Program-made: the position numbers and the translations under genes
Notes under the pieces: model-generated
What the model saw: the letters and a program-made list of their open reading frames with translations, nothing else
Databases searched by the model: none
What the model was told of the DNA's origin: nothing
From: Hoeflea marina
GTDB lineage: Bacteria > Pseudomonadota > Alphaproteobacteria > Rhizobiales > Rhizobiaceae
Assembly (NCBI RefSeq): GCF_003182275.1
Contig: NZ_QGTR01000001.1
Coordinates: 348,130 to 412,129 of the forward strand
Direction: 5' to 3'
DNA: 64,000 nucleotides
Shown here: positions 28,162-37,676 of the stretch, piece by piece
Layout of the letters: each line of letters opens with the position of its first letter
How positions within the stretch are numbered: the stretch's first letter is position 1

Positions 28162-29324
28162 GATTGTCAAAGCTTGCCATCATTGCCGGCGAACCCTCCG
28201 GCGACATGCTGGCAGCCGAACTGGTCGCGGCGCTGACCGAGCGCCTCGGCGCCCGGCCGGAGCTGGTGGGCGTCGGCGGCGAGGCGCTGCAGCGCCAGGG
28301 ACTCACGTCGCTGTTCGACCAGTCGGAACTCTCGATCATCGGCTTCTCCGCCGTCATCGCCCGGCTGCCGAAGCTGATCTGGCGCATCCGCCAGACCGCC
28401 GCTGCCGTCATCGCCGCCCGGCCCGATTGCCTGATCATCGTCGACAGCCCGGATTTCACCCATCGCGTCGCCCGCCGGGTGCGCCGCGCGCTGCCGGACC
28501 TGAAGATCATCAACTATGTCTGCCCGACCGTGTGGGCCTGGAAGCCGGAGCGGGCTCCCGCGATGACCGCCTATGTCGACCACGTGCTGTCGGTGCTGCC
28601 CTTCGAGCCCGAGATCGTGGCCGAGCTCGGCGGCCCGCCGCTCACCTATGTCGGCCACCGGCTGATGTTCGATCCCGGCCTGCTGGCGGCGCGCGCCGCA
28701 CAGGCCCGCCGCGCCGAACGGCCGGCCGATCCGGAGCGGGCGCCGGTGTGCCTGATCCTGCCCGGCTCGCGCGGCAGCGAGATCGCCCGGCTGATCGGCC
28801 CGTTCGGGGCCGCGGCCGCCCATCTGGCGCGGCTCGATCCGGCCATGCGCTTCGTCCTGCCGGCCTCGCCGCGGGTCGAGGCGCGGGTGAGGGCGGCGGT
28901 CGGCGGCTGGAGCGTGCCCTGCGAGGTGGTCAGCGGCGAGGACGCCAAATGGCAGGCCTTCGGCGAGGCCGATGTCGCGATCGCCGCCTCCGGCACGGTG
29001 CTGCTCGAACTCGCCATTGTCGGCGTGCCGCACATGTCGTCCTACAAGCTGGACTTCATCGCCCGCCGGCTGGTGCACAAGCTCACCACCTGGTCGATGG
29101 CGCTGCCCAACCTGATTGCCGGCCATGTGGTCGTGGAGGAGCAGTACAACAACCATGTGCTGCCCGAGCGGCTGGCCCGGACCGCCGCCAATCTGGCGCG
29201 CGACACGCCGAGGCGAGCGGCGATGCTGGCCGAATTCGCCGTCATCCGCGAGCGCATGCACACGGATGCGCCGCCATCGGCGACGGCCGCCGACGTGGTG
29301 CTCGCGGTCCTGGCAAGGACCTGA
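28158..29324 (+). CDS. lpxB: Lipid-A-disaccharide synthase LpxB
   Basis: A 388-residue peripheral membrane glycosyltransferase (GT19) joining lipid X and UDP-diacylglucosamine. Typical stretches: IIAGEPSGDMLAAELV at the N-terminus, VDSPDFTHRVARRVR, NYVCPTVWAWKPERAP, CLILPGSRGSEIARL and ASGTVLLELAIVGVPH. Last gene of the superoperon; it is convergent with gltA and shares a hairpin terminator region with it. Confidence 0.97.
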   Translation: MRLSKLAIIAGEPSGDMLAAELVAALTERLGARPELVGVGGEALQRQGLTSLFDQSELSIIGFSAVIARLPKLIWRIRQTAAAVIAARPDCLIIVDSPDFTHRVARRVRRALPDLKIINYVCPTVWAWKPERAPAMTAYVDHVLSVLPFEPEIVAELGGPPLTYVGHRLMFDPGLLAARAAQARRAERPADPERAPVCLILPGSRGSEIARLIGPFGAAAAHLARLDPAMRFVLPASPRVEARVRAAVGGWSVPCEVVSGEDAKWQAFGEADVAIAASGTVLLELAIVGVPHMSSYKLDFIARRLVHKLTTWSMALPNLIAGHVVVEEQYNNHVLPERLARTAANLARDTPRRAAMLAEFAVIRERMHTDAPPSATAADVVLAVLART

Positions 29325-29378
29325 GCGACGCGGCCTCCGGCCGGCCCGAATTTTTCAATCAGCGCCACGCCTGGCACG

Positions 29379-29404
29379 AAAAAAGCGCCCGAAGGCGCTT
29401 TCTC
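29379..29404 (-). terminator. Intrinsic terminator of gltA
   Basis: On the minus strand the stem AAAGCGCC/GGCGCTTT with a CGAA-type tetraloop is followed by six T (29384 to 29379). It lies 27 bases past the gltA stop. Read from the plus strand the same stem ends in TTTCTC, so it may also stop lpxB transcription. Confidence 0.88.
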
Positions 29405-29430
29405 AGGTCCGGATGCGGAAGAGCAAGCGC

Positions 29431-30720
<1,290 letters not shown>

Positions 30721-31040
30721 GGCATGTCCTTCCAGAATGGGCAGCGCCGCACCAGAAGGCCGGCACAGTGGATGACTGTCACCCGTTGTGCTATACGATT
30801 TGGAAAGGCATGCCAAGCTATCCAGACTGCTAATTGTGCAATGCAAGAGCAATGGTGCAGACCCTGACCGCGATTTGCCCGTTTGTTATGCAAGCTGATG
30901 ATTATAATGAATTTTGCCGGCATCTTGCAACCCGTTCGCGGATGCCTGGCGAACCTTGATTCTGACGCTGTCAACCCTTTCAGGTTGTATTTCTGCCCCT
31001 TTTGCGTGTAGTATCGGGATCCTGGCGAGGCTTGGCTTGG
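30721..31040. other. Divergent gltA/comEC intergenic region
   Basis: 320 bases. For gltA a weak promoter may be TTGGCA (30816-30811) with TATAGC (30795-30790) on the minus strand, 15-16 bases apart. On the plus strand there is a perfect TATAAT at 30903-30908 but no -35 at the right distance. No ORF or RNA gene could be supported. Confidence 0.45.
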
Positions 31041-33701
31041 ATGAGCGAACCGGCACTGCAGCATGAGGATCGCGCGGCGGCGTCCATCGCCATGCCGGAG
31101 CCTTTGTTCATGCCGCCGCAGGCGGCTCTCCCACAGCGTCTGCCCGCCCGGCTGACACCCCTGCCGATGCAGGCGAGGGGCGTGTCTCTGAGGACACGCG
31201 CGGCGCGAATGCTGACCGCCGGCCTGGAAGCGGAGCGCGGCCACGGCCAGTTGTTCCTCTGGCTGCCCGTCGCAGCCGGTGTGGGCGCGGCGGCAAGCTT
31301 CGCGCTGCCCTTCGATCCATCCGTGGCAGCGCTTGCGGCGGCCTTCGCCCTGATGACGGCGATCACGCTCCATGCCGGCTTGCGATCGGCGGTCCATCTG
31401 CCGCTGGCGCTGCTGCTGGCGGCGGCCTGTGGCGGAGCGCTGGCCGCAGCGCTGCAGGCGCGGGGGGCGCCGACGCTGCTCGATTCCGACGTGACCACGG
31501 CGATCACCGGCCGGGTGGAAATGCGCGACATCGATGCAGACGGTCGTGTCCGCTATCTGATCGCCCTGGAGGCGACGGAGGCTCCGGAGATCCGTCGTCC
31601 GCCCGAGCGGGTGAGGCTGGTGGCGCGCACAGGGCATGAGCCGCTTCCGATCGGCGCCCGCCTCAAGGCCAGGGCACGGCTGTCGGCCCTTTCCGGTCCT
31701 GCCTTGCCCAGGGGCTACGACTTTGCGTTCTCGGCCCTGCAGAACGGTATCGGTGCCTACGGTTTCCTTTTCGAGGCTCCGGTCGAGTTGCCGGCGACCG
31801 CTGCGTCGGCCGGATGGGTGTTGCGAAGCGTCGAATATGCCAGAGCGCTGCGCGACCGGATCGCCGGCCGCATCCGGTCCGTGCTGCCGGGAGACGCGGG
31901 CGCCATCGCCGCCACGCTCGCCGTCTCGGACAGGCGCGGCATCAGTCCCGAGGTGGTCGACCATCTGCGCGCCACGGGGCTGGCGCATATCCTGGCGATC
32001 TCGGGCCTGCACATGGCTCTGGCCGCCGGCACCCTCTATGTCGGATTGAGGCGCCTGATGGCCCTGTTTCCGTCCGTGGTGGAGTCCTGGCCGGTCAAGA
32101 AGATCGCCGCTTCCGGCGCGCTTGTCGCCGCCACCGTATACCTGGTGCTGTCGGGCGCCAGCGTGCCGACGCAGCGCGCATGGATCATGCTGGTCATCAT
32201 GCTGGTGGCGGTGCTGCTTGACCGTCCGGCGCTGACGATGCGCAATGTCGCGATCGCGGCGCTCGTCATCATCGTGATCTCTCCCTCCGCCGTGGCCGGC
32301 CCCGGCTTCCAGATGTCGTTTGCCGCCACCGCCGCGCTGATTGCCGCCTATGGCGGCTGGGCAGGGCGGGCCGAAAGGAGCGAGCGGTCGGGCGGTGCGA
32401 AAGGTTTCGGCCTGCTGCGCGGGGCAATCGGCTTCATCGCCGGCCTGCTGGTGACGTCCCTGGTGGCGGGGATTGCCACGGGCCTTTTCTCCACGCATCA
32501 CTTCCACCGCATCGCCGCCTGGGGCACGCTTGCCAATCTCCTGGCGATGCCGCTGATGACGCTGGTGATCATGCCGGCGGGGCTCGTGGCGCTGCTGCTG
32601 ATGCCCTTCGGACTGGATGCCTGGCCGCTGAAGCTGATGGGCCTGGGGCTCGAAGGCGTCATCGCTGCAGCCGCCTGGGTCGACAGCCTGGGCGGTGATG
32701 TCGTGGTCGGCCAGGTGCCTCTGCCCGCCACGGCGACCGCCGCCGCCGGCTTCCTCGTGCTGGTGCTGATGCGCGGACGCCTGCGTTTCGCCGGCGTGCT
32801 GCTCGCAGCGCTTGGCGCCATGCTCACGCTCTCCCCGTTTCGGCAGGCGCCGCCCGACATCGTCATCGGAGAGGACGGGCGGCTCATCGCGCTGCTCGGG
32901 GAGGGGACGCTTGCCAGCAACGCCGAACGGCCATCCGCTTTCGTTTTCGAGCAGTGGCAGAGGGCGCTCCGGGCGCCCACCCATGAGCCGCCGGTCATGG
33001 TACGGCTTCCGCGGCAGATCGATTCCGGCGACAGCCCGGTTGCGGCCGCCGGTGCGGCGTCGGACCCGCCGCCGGCGGGCAGAGCGTCAATCAAAAGGGC
33101 GCCAGTGAACACGGCGCCCGTGAACGGGGAGTTGGCGCGCAGTGCGTTGGTGGAAGACGCCGCGGCCCTGCGGGCGCAACGCATCGAGGCGCAGCGCACC
33201 CTGCGCGACCTGCTTGGCCATGCCCGCGGCGCTGCCGGCCGCTTTGCCTGCCGGGACCGGGGCAACTGTGTCGCAGTGCTGCGCGACACAGTCATTGCCG
33301 CGGTCGACGACGGGGCGGCCATCGGTCCCGCCTGCGACATGGCGAACCTGGTGGTGGTGGGGTTCCCGGCGCGCATCGACAGCTGCCGCTCCGGTGCAGT
33401 TCTGGTCACCGCCAGGACCTTGCGGCGCAGCGGAGCGCTGGCGATCCGCCTGCTGCCCGGCGAGGCTCGGGATCCGGCAGACGGGATCACGAGCCCCACC
33501 ATGGCAGCGGCGGCGACGGGTCGGCGCGGAAAGGCGTCCTTCGCCATCACGGCTTCGCTTGCCGGCGTGGTCAGGCCGTGGACGATCCAGCGCTACTACG
33601 ACTGGCGCTCCGGCGTATATGAGACCGGCGGCGCCACCCCGCAGGACGCTCGTCCAAACGAAATCGGCCCGCTGGAGGGCGGGCCGGGAGTCCTGGAATG
33701 A
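31041..33701 (+). CDS. comEC: ComEC/Rec2 family membrane protein
   Basis: An 886-residue polytopic protein related to the DNA-uptake channel ComEC. Residues ~85-270 hold the DUF4131-like soluble domain between hydrophobic segments; the competence domain follows (about 280-600) with the conserved GLAHILAISGLHMALAAG and SGASVPTQRAWIM. In ComEC of naturally competent bacteria a metallo-beta-lactamase domain follows; here the last ~260 residues have no HxHxDH motif and are dominated by an Ala/Pro-rich stretch and a Cys-containing segment (GRFACRDRGNCVAVLRD). ATG 31041 was chosen because GAGG lies upstream and the TTG at 31002 has no support. It is convergent with lexA. Confidence 0.88.
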   Translation: MSEPALQHEDRAAASIAMPEPLFMPPQAALPQRLPARLTPLPMQARGVSLRTRAARMLTAGLEAERGHGQLFLWLPVAAGVGAAASFALPFDPSVAALAAAFALMTAITLHAGLRSAVHLPLALLLAAACGGALAAALQARGAPTLLDSDVTTAITGRVEMRDIDADGRVRYLIALEATEAPEIRRPPERVRLVARTGHEPLPIGARLKARARLSALSGPALPRGYDFAFSALQNGIGAYGFLFEAPVELPATAASAGWVLRSVEYARALRDRIAGRIRSVLPGDAGAIAATLAVSDRRGISPEVVDHLRATGLAHILAISGLHMALAAGTLYVGLRRLMALFPSVVESWPVKKIAASGALVAATVYLVLSGASVPTQRAWIMLVIMLVAVLLDRPALTMRNVAIAALVIIVISPSAVAGPGFQMSFAATAALIAAYGGWAGRAERSERSGGAKGFGLLRGAIGFIAGLLVTSLVAGIATGLFSTHHFHRIAAWGTLANLLAMPLMTLVIMPAGLVALLLMPFGLDAWPLKLMGLGLEGVIAAAAWVDSLGGDVVVGQVPLPATATAAAGFLVLVLMRGRLRFAGVLLAALGAMLTLSPFRQAPPDIVIGEDGRLIALLGEGTLASNAERPSAFVFEQWQRALRAPTHEPPVMVRLPRQIDSGDSPVAAAGAASDPPPAGRASIKRAPVNTAPVNGELARSALVEDAAALRAQRIEAQRTLRDLLGHARGAAGRFACRDRGNCVAVLRDTVIAAVDDGAAIGPACDMANLVVVGFPARIDSCRSGAVLVTARTLRRSGALAIRLLPGEARDPADGITSPTMAAAATGRRGKASFAITASLAGVVRPWTIQRYYDWRSGVYETGGATPQDARPNEIGPLEGGPGVLE

Positions 33702-33727
33702 GGGCGGCGAGCAAAGCCGGCAGGGTG

Positions 33728-34444
33728 TCAGTGGTAGCGGCGGATGAGGCCGACCAGCTTGCCCTGGACCTTGACGCGGTCCGGCCCGAAGATCCGCGTT
33801 TCGAAGGCGGGATTTGCCGCTTCGAGAGCGATCGAGGCGCCCTTGCGCCGGAACCGTTTCAGCGTCGCCTCCTCGTCATCGACGAGTGCGACGACGATGT
33901 CGCCGGGATTGGCGGTGGAGACGTTGCGGATGATCACGGTGTCACCGTCGAAGATGCCGGCCTCGATCATCGAATCGCCCTTGACCTCGAGCGCGTAATG
34001 CTCGCCCTGGCCCAGCATTTCGAGCGGCAAGGTGATGTCGTGGGTGTTGTTCTGGATGGCCGAGATCGGCACGCCCGCGGCGATGCGGCCCATCATCGGC
34101 ACCTGCGCCGTCAGCGACGTCGACTCATTGGAGGGTTCGGGAGCCCGCCGCACCGGTTCTGCCTTGCCGAGACTGCCCTGGATGACGCTGGGGGAGAAGC
34201 CGCGACGCTGCTGCAGGCTTGGCTGGTAGCTTTCCGGCATCTTGATGACTTCCAGTGCCCGCGCCCGGTTGGGCAGGCGGCGAATGAAGCCGCGCTCCTC
34301 GAGCGCGGTGATCAGGCGGTGGATGCCGGATTTGGACGCCAGATCAAGCGCATCCTTCATCTCGTCGAAGGAAGGGGGAATGCCCGATTCCTTCATGCGT
34401 TCATGGATGAAGAGCAGGAGCTCGTGCTGCTTGCGTGTCAACAT
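33728..34444 (-). CDS. lexA: LexA repressor
   Basis: A 238-residue SOS repressor and self-cleaving serine protease (S24). The winged-helix DNA-binding domain is at 1-65 ([35 protein letters not shown]). The cleavage site is Ala123-Gly124 in GRIAAGVPI; the catalytic Ser158 is in [11 protein letters not shown] and Lys196 in EEATLKRF. The long linker (70-115) is typical of alphaproteobacterial LexA. A GTTC-N7-GTTC box lies 55 bases upstream, so it is autoregulated. The next gene downstream in the same direction in rhizobia is normally found with moeA upstream; here a 21-kb block separates lexA from moeA. Confidence 0.98.
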   Translation of the reverse strand: MLTRKQHELLLFIHERMKESGIPPSFDEMKDALDLASKSGIHRLITALEERGFIRRLPNRARALEVIKMPESYQPSLQQRRGFSPSVIQGSLGKAEPVRRAPEPSNESTSLTAQVPMMGRIAAGVPISAIQNNTHDITLPLEMLGQGEHYALEVKGDSMIEAGIFDGDTVIIRNVSTANPGDIVVALVDDEEATLKRFRRKGASIALEAANPAFETRIFGPDRVKVQGKLVGLIRRYH

Positions 34445-34933
34445 GGCCGGAAATCCCCCGGGTCGCCTTATGAAACAAAACCAGAACGTTGTTTACATGT
34501 TCCATATGTGTTCTGCAAGGGGTGAACAAACAATGAAGGAACATTGGAGGCGCGAAACATAAACGGGACCGGAACACGGCGGCCTGGGTCGGCTGGAGTG
34601 CAGGGCGTGGCGTTAGCTCTTTGTTATCGCTGCATAAAATATCTATTCGGCGCCTGCGGCAGGCTTATGGTGGCAAGCACCCGCCTCGCCGGCATCGTTG
34701 ATGGTTCAGCCAAGCTTCGCGCCCCTATTGTCCCCTCGGGTCTCCGGCGGGAGACGGGTGGTGCTCTGCATCATACCTGATTCGGTTGAGTGCGCGTGCG
34801 TCGGCAACCGCTGGAGTTCGGCTTGTCAAACAGCGGCGCTGTCCTGACCGGACGTGGTGGCGATGGAAGTGAAATCCTGTCCATGCAGGCGAGGAGATCG
34901 ATGGGCGTTGCCACGGCTGCAGGTTTCGAGTGG
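34445..34933. other. Intergenic region, left end of accessory block
   Basis: 489 bases between the lexA start and the phosphatase stop. It holds the SOS box and the lexA promoter. The part from about 34620 to 34660 is AT-richer than its surroundings. A small hairpin (GTCTCC / GGAGAC, 34740-34755) has no T-run. No coding sequence could be supported, and no direct repeat or integrase remnant was recognised. Confidence 0.5.
34499..34513 (-). promoter_or_regulatory. LexA (SOS) box, GTTC-N7-GTTC type
   Basis: The sequence GTTCCATATGTGTTC is a perfect match to the alphaproteobacterial direct-repeat SOS box GTTC-N7-GTTC. It lies 55 bases upstream of the lexA start codon, the expected place for autoregulation. 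Confidence 0.9.
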
Positions 34934-35458
34934 TTATCTGGGAAAGGTCTGCAGGTAGAGTTCCTGAGTGGGGGTTTCCAGCGCTTCCGGATGGACCGCG
35001 CGCAGGGTCTTCAAGGCCTCGCCGGGCGGAAGGCCGAAATCGACCAGGATGCGACCTGCCATCATGAAGCTGCGGCCGATTCCGGCCATGCAGTGGATGG
35101 CAAACCCATGGCCGCCGCGCGCCAACTCGTGTGCGTGCGACGAGATGTGACGCCAGTCCGCTTCCTGATCCGCTGACGGGATGCCGAAGTCCCTGACCTG
35201 GAACCGGATGCTTTGAATGCCGACGGAATTCGCCGCGTCTGTTATGTCAAGGTAATCAATGGTGCCAAGCTCGTCATCCTCGACCAGCCCGATCAGGGTC
35301 CTGATGTTGAGGTCGCGGAGCCGGTTCATTTCCGCCGCGAGTGTCTCCTCGCACAGCGCCAGCGCGCCGTTTGCGGATATCAGAAGGCCCGGCACTCCGC
35401 TGACTGCCAGATTGACCGTGGGCCGGCCCGGGAGGGGAATCAGGTGAAGCTGCTGCAT
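34934..35458 (-). CDS. Dual-specificity/tyrosine phosphatase-like protein 1
   Basis: A 174-residue cysteine-dependent phosphatase. The P-loop motif HCMAGIGRS (C-x5-R: Cys123, Arg129) is intact; Asp90 in VRDFGIPSAD is the likely general acid. The N-terminal part has the strand-helix pattern of small bacterial dual-specificity phosphatases, including LIGLVEDDELGTIDYLD. It has no signal peptide, so it acts in the cytoplasm. The substrate is unknown. It is divergent from the GntR gene (219-base gap) and is similar in order and motifs to the second phosphatase at 50.9-51.5 kb, which suggests a shared role or an old duplication. Confidence 0.85.
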   Translation of the reverse strand: MQQLHLIPLPGRPTVNLAVSGVPGLLISANGALALCEETLAAEMNRLRDLNIRTLIGLVEDDELGTIDYLDITDAANSVGIQSIRFQVRDFGIPSADQEADWRHISSHAHELARGGHGFAIHCMAGIGRSFMMAGRILVDFGLPPGEALKTLRAVHPEALETPTQELYLQTFPR

Positions 35459-35692
35459 TTCGATCCGAGTTATTCAGTTTATTGTGTTGGCGTGATGACA
35501 AGCGTGATCCGCTTGGAAAGCAAGGGATTTTTGATGATCCAGGATGGGTTTCCCGCCATGGGCCAACCGCGCTTGACGCTCGGCGCGGCGTGGCGCACTT
35601 GAGCGCATGGTGAAAATCTTGTTACAGGATCCGAACGCCTGCCGCGGTGCCCGGCGCCGTCCGCCCGGGCCAGTTGTATGAAAGAGTCTCCC

Positions 35693-36334
35693 ATGCGCGA
35701 AAAAACCCGTGTCGACGTCATTTATGAAACGCTGCGCGATCGTATCTGCCTCGGCGAATATCCTGCGGGAACCGTTTTTCGTGAGCAGGAACTGGGGCAG
35801 GAGTTCATGGTCAGCCGGACGCCGATCCGCCAGGTGCTCCAGCGCCTCGCCTTCGAGAAGCTCGCCGTGGTCCGCACCGGGGTGGGGACGCTGGTCGAGG
35901 GCTATCCCGCCGGAATGGCAGGGAACTATCTCGCATTGTATGCGAACATGCTCAGCACTGTCGCCAGTCTCGGGCTGGTCGCCGATTGCGGTGATCTGGA
36001 GGAGGCTGCCACCACTCTGCAGGGCCGCGCCACGCGCCTGTCCGCAAGCACCGAGCCGGCGCGGTTCTGGCTGGTGCTGAAGACGGTCCATGAGATCGGA
36101 AGCGGTTTTTATTCGGATGATCTGCCAAAGCATATGGACGAGCTGCTGTTTTACCGCAGCAGCCCGGCGGTGATGGAGGGTGTTGTCCGCGATCGCAGCA
36201 AGGCCGCCGACCTGTTCCGGCAGAATGCCTCCGATCTGGTCACAGCGCTCGATGCGGGAGACCGTGCCGGCTTCTTCCGGTCGCAAGCCGCGAACGTCTT
36301 GCGCCTGACCGCGCTTGTTTCCAATCCGGGATAG
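35693..36334 (+). CDS. GntR family transcriptional regulator (FCD-like)
   Basis: A 213-residue regulator. Residues 8-70 form the GntR winged helix (VIYETLRDRICLGEYPAGT, then QEFMVSRTPIRQVLQRLA). The C-terminal domain is all-helical and of FCD size, but the usual metal-binding His residues are only partly recognisable (one His in LKTVHEIGSG, another in LPKHMDELL), so ligand binding may differ. The start was set at ATG 35693 because a purine-rich AAAGAG lies 8 bases upstream; ATG 35678 adds five residues. It is divergent from phosphatase 1 and upstream of the rtx genes. GTATAC-centred palindromes in this block are plausible targets, since many FCD regulators bind TGTATACA-like sites. Confidence 0.87.
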   Translation: MREKTRVDVIYETLRDRICLGEYPAGTVFREQELGQEFMVSRTPIRQVLQRLAFEKLAVVRTGVGTLVEGYPAGMAGNYLALYANMLSTVASLGLVADCGDLEEAATTLQGRATRLSASTEPARFWLVLKTVHEIGSGFYSDDLPKHMDELLFYRSSPAVMEGVVRDRSKAADLFRQNASDLVTALDAGDRAGFFRSQAANVLRLTALVSNPG

Positions 36335-36487
36335 AGCACTTCTGCCCTTGATTGACGCGCAAGCTGCTCCAGGGTCTTGGTCTGTCATATCGTCCTGCGC
36401 CGAAGGGAGTTCGCTTCCTCTGGACATGCGCCGGGATCGGGCCTCGGCAACGCGGCGAGATGCTCCCGCGAAAACGCGTTGATCGAA

Positions 36488-36501
36488 ATATACCTGTATT
36501 C
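36488..36501. promoter_or_regulatory. Operator-like palindrome upstream of rtxC (11/14)
   Basis: ATATACCTGTATTC matches GTATACATGTATAC at 11 of 14 positions. It is 62 bases upstream of the rtxC start. It shares ACCTGTAT with the site before the 96-aa gene. Confidence 0.45.
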
Positions 36502-36563
36502 ACTTCCTGTGCTGCGTGTGCTCTGTCTGTGCCGGAGCGAAATCCGTCAGGTGGAGCCGCAGG

Positions 36564-37043
36564 ATGAACGACACCGGGCCCGAGCCTCAATCCTCCGGAT
36601 TGCGGGTCACGCCATCGACCAGGGATCAGACGGCTGTGTTGGGCGGCGTGCTATGGCTCTGCCGGAAATCCACGCTGCATCAATACTACCCCGTCGGCAT
36701 GCTGCTGCAGCGCATTGTTCCGGCCATCGAGATCGGCCAGTTTCGTTATTATGAGACCACGCAGGGCGTGCCGATCGGATTTTGCAACTGGGCATACCTG
36801 TCCGATCCTTTGCTGGACGCGGCATTGCATCACAACCTCGTCTTCGAACAGTCGCACTGGCGCAGCGGTCCGCATATCTTCGTTCCGGAACTGCTTGCGC
36901 CGTTCGGGCATTGCCGGCACGTCGTTCGGGACCTTCGAACGAACGTGGCTCCGCCACGGCAGACGATCTGGTCGGTTCGCGGCGCGGTGGCTTTTGGGAG
37001 TGATCCCGCCAAGGGCAGGGTGCAGCGCTTTTTGACCCGTTGA
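36564..37043 (+). CDS. rtxC: RTX toxin-activating acyltransferase (RtxC/HlyC family)
   Basis: A 159-residue protein of the toxin-activating lysine acyltransferase family, which uses acyl-ACP to fatty-acylate lysines of RTX proteins in the cytoplasm. Family segments: LGGVLWLCRKSTLHQYYPV (His39 fits catalytic His23 of HlyC), LLQRIVPAIEIGQFRYY, GFCNWAYLS and ELLAPFG. The position of catalytic Asp92 of HlyC (three before APFG) is Glu109 here; spacing from His39 is 70 versus 69 residues in HlyC. ATG 36564 follows GGAG with an 8-9 base spacer; the longer frame from 36516 is not supported. It lies upstream of the giant RTX gene with one small gene between. Confidence 0.88.
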   Translation: MNDTGPEPQSSGLRVTPSTRDQTAVLGGVLWLCRKSTLHQYYPVGMLLQRIVPAIEIGQFRYYETTQGVPIGFCNWAYLSDPLLDAALHHNLVFEQSHWRSGPHIFVPELLAPFGHCRHVVRDLRTNVAPPRQTIWSVRGAVAFGSDPAKGRVQRFLTR

Positions 37044-37202
37044 GCGCTGCGGACGCGATTCTTGTGCAGCGCAACGAAGGCCGTCGAAAGCGATGGGCCC
37101 TCGCGCGGCTCCAGGGGCCATCATGCGCCAGCCTGTCATCGGAATGTCATAATAAATGCACGGAAGTGCACGTCAAGACTATTGTCTTCGCAGTTGCAAT
37201 AA

Positions 37203-37216
37203 GTCCACCTGTATAC
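37203..37216. promoter_or_regulatory. Operator-like palindrome upstream of the 96-aa gene (11/14)
   Basis: GTCCACCTGTATAC matches GTATACATGTATAC at 11 of 14 positions and contains the perfect 10-base palindrome CTGTATACAG (37209-37218). It ends 54 bases before the ATG at 37271, inside a 227-base gap, which suggests a second promoter in the rtx operon. Confidence 0.5.
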
Positions 37217-37270
37217 AGCATCTCGGCGCTGGATGTCCGGCGTCACGGGAGTGGCCAAGTGGGGTGACCA

Positions 37271-37561
37271 ATGCAAGATCTTTACGCCGAAACCGTTTCA
37301 GCCATCAATTTCAACAACGGCATGGTCCGCCTGCTGCTGGTGGATCAGGACCCCGCAGCTCTGGCCGAGAAAGGCGCGGATGCGGGAGAGGTCAAGCCGC
37401 GCCTGAAGCAGCAGCTCATCATGCCGCTGCCTGGCTTCCTCTACATGCTCTCGGTCATCCGTGGCCTGATGGAGGAGCCGAAGATGCAGCAGATCATCGA
37501 GAAATACATCGAGCTCGGCCTGATCAATAGAAAGCCCGACGACGCCGACGGGCCTGCCTGA
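37271..37561 (+). CDS. Small protein of the rtx cluster, unknown function
   Basis: A 96-residue soluble protein I cannot assign to a family. The N-terminal half has an alternating beta pattern (AINFNNGMVRLLLVD), followed by an Ala/Asp loop and a second beta strand and helix (QLIMPLPGFLYMLSVIRGLM), ending in a Lys/Glu helix (MQQIIEKYIELGLI). The layout faintly recalls DUF3467-type proteins, but this is only a shape comparison. It is placed between rtxC and the giant RTX gene, like the small unknown gene in Vibrio rtxHCA operons by position only. AGTGGGGTG before the ATG can serve as ribosome binding site. It might be a secretion or folding helper. Confidence 0.75.
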   Translation: MQDLYAETVSAINFNNGMVRLLLVDQDPAALAEKGADAGEVKPRLKQQLIMPLPGFLYMLSVIRGLMEEPKMQQIIEKYIELGLINRKPDDADGPA

Positions 37562-37598
37562 GAGGCATGCCGGGCTCCGTGAGGGACCAGGAGATACG

Positions 37599-37676
37599 AT
37601 GAACGTCATGGCGGGTTCCGGCGCATCGACGCTGTCGCCGGGATCCGCAAACTTCCTGAAGCAATGGAGTGTGTGA
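37599..37676 (+). CDS. 25-residue leader ORF coupled to rtxA
   Basis: A short ORF (MNVMAGSGASTL... ending QWSV) with a strong ribosome binding site, CAGGAG, 6 bases before its ATG. Its stop codon overlaps the start codon of the giant gene in the pattern TGATG (stop 37674-37676, ATG 37676-37678). The giant gene itself has no visible Shine-Dalgarno sequence apart from this. This indicates translational coupling. The peptide has no recognisable motif; it may act only as a translation initiator for rtxA. Confidence 0.6.
   Translation: MNVMAGSGASTLSPGSANFLKQWSV

Noticed and set aside
34621-34649. TTGTTA and TATTCG with 17-base spacing resembling a promoter
   Set aside because: Poor -10 match and no gene on that strand downstream.
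34544-34780. 78-codon frame between lexA and phosphatase 1
   Set aside because: No ribosome binding site, no motif, and it lies in an intergenic region with regulatory content.
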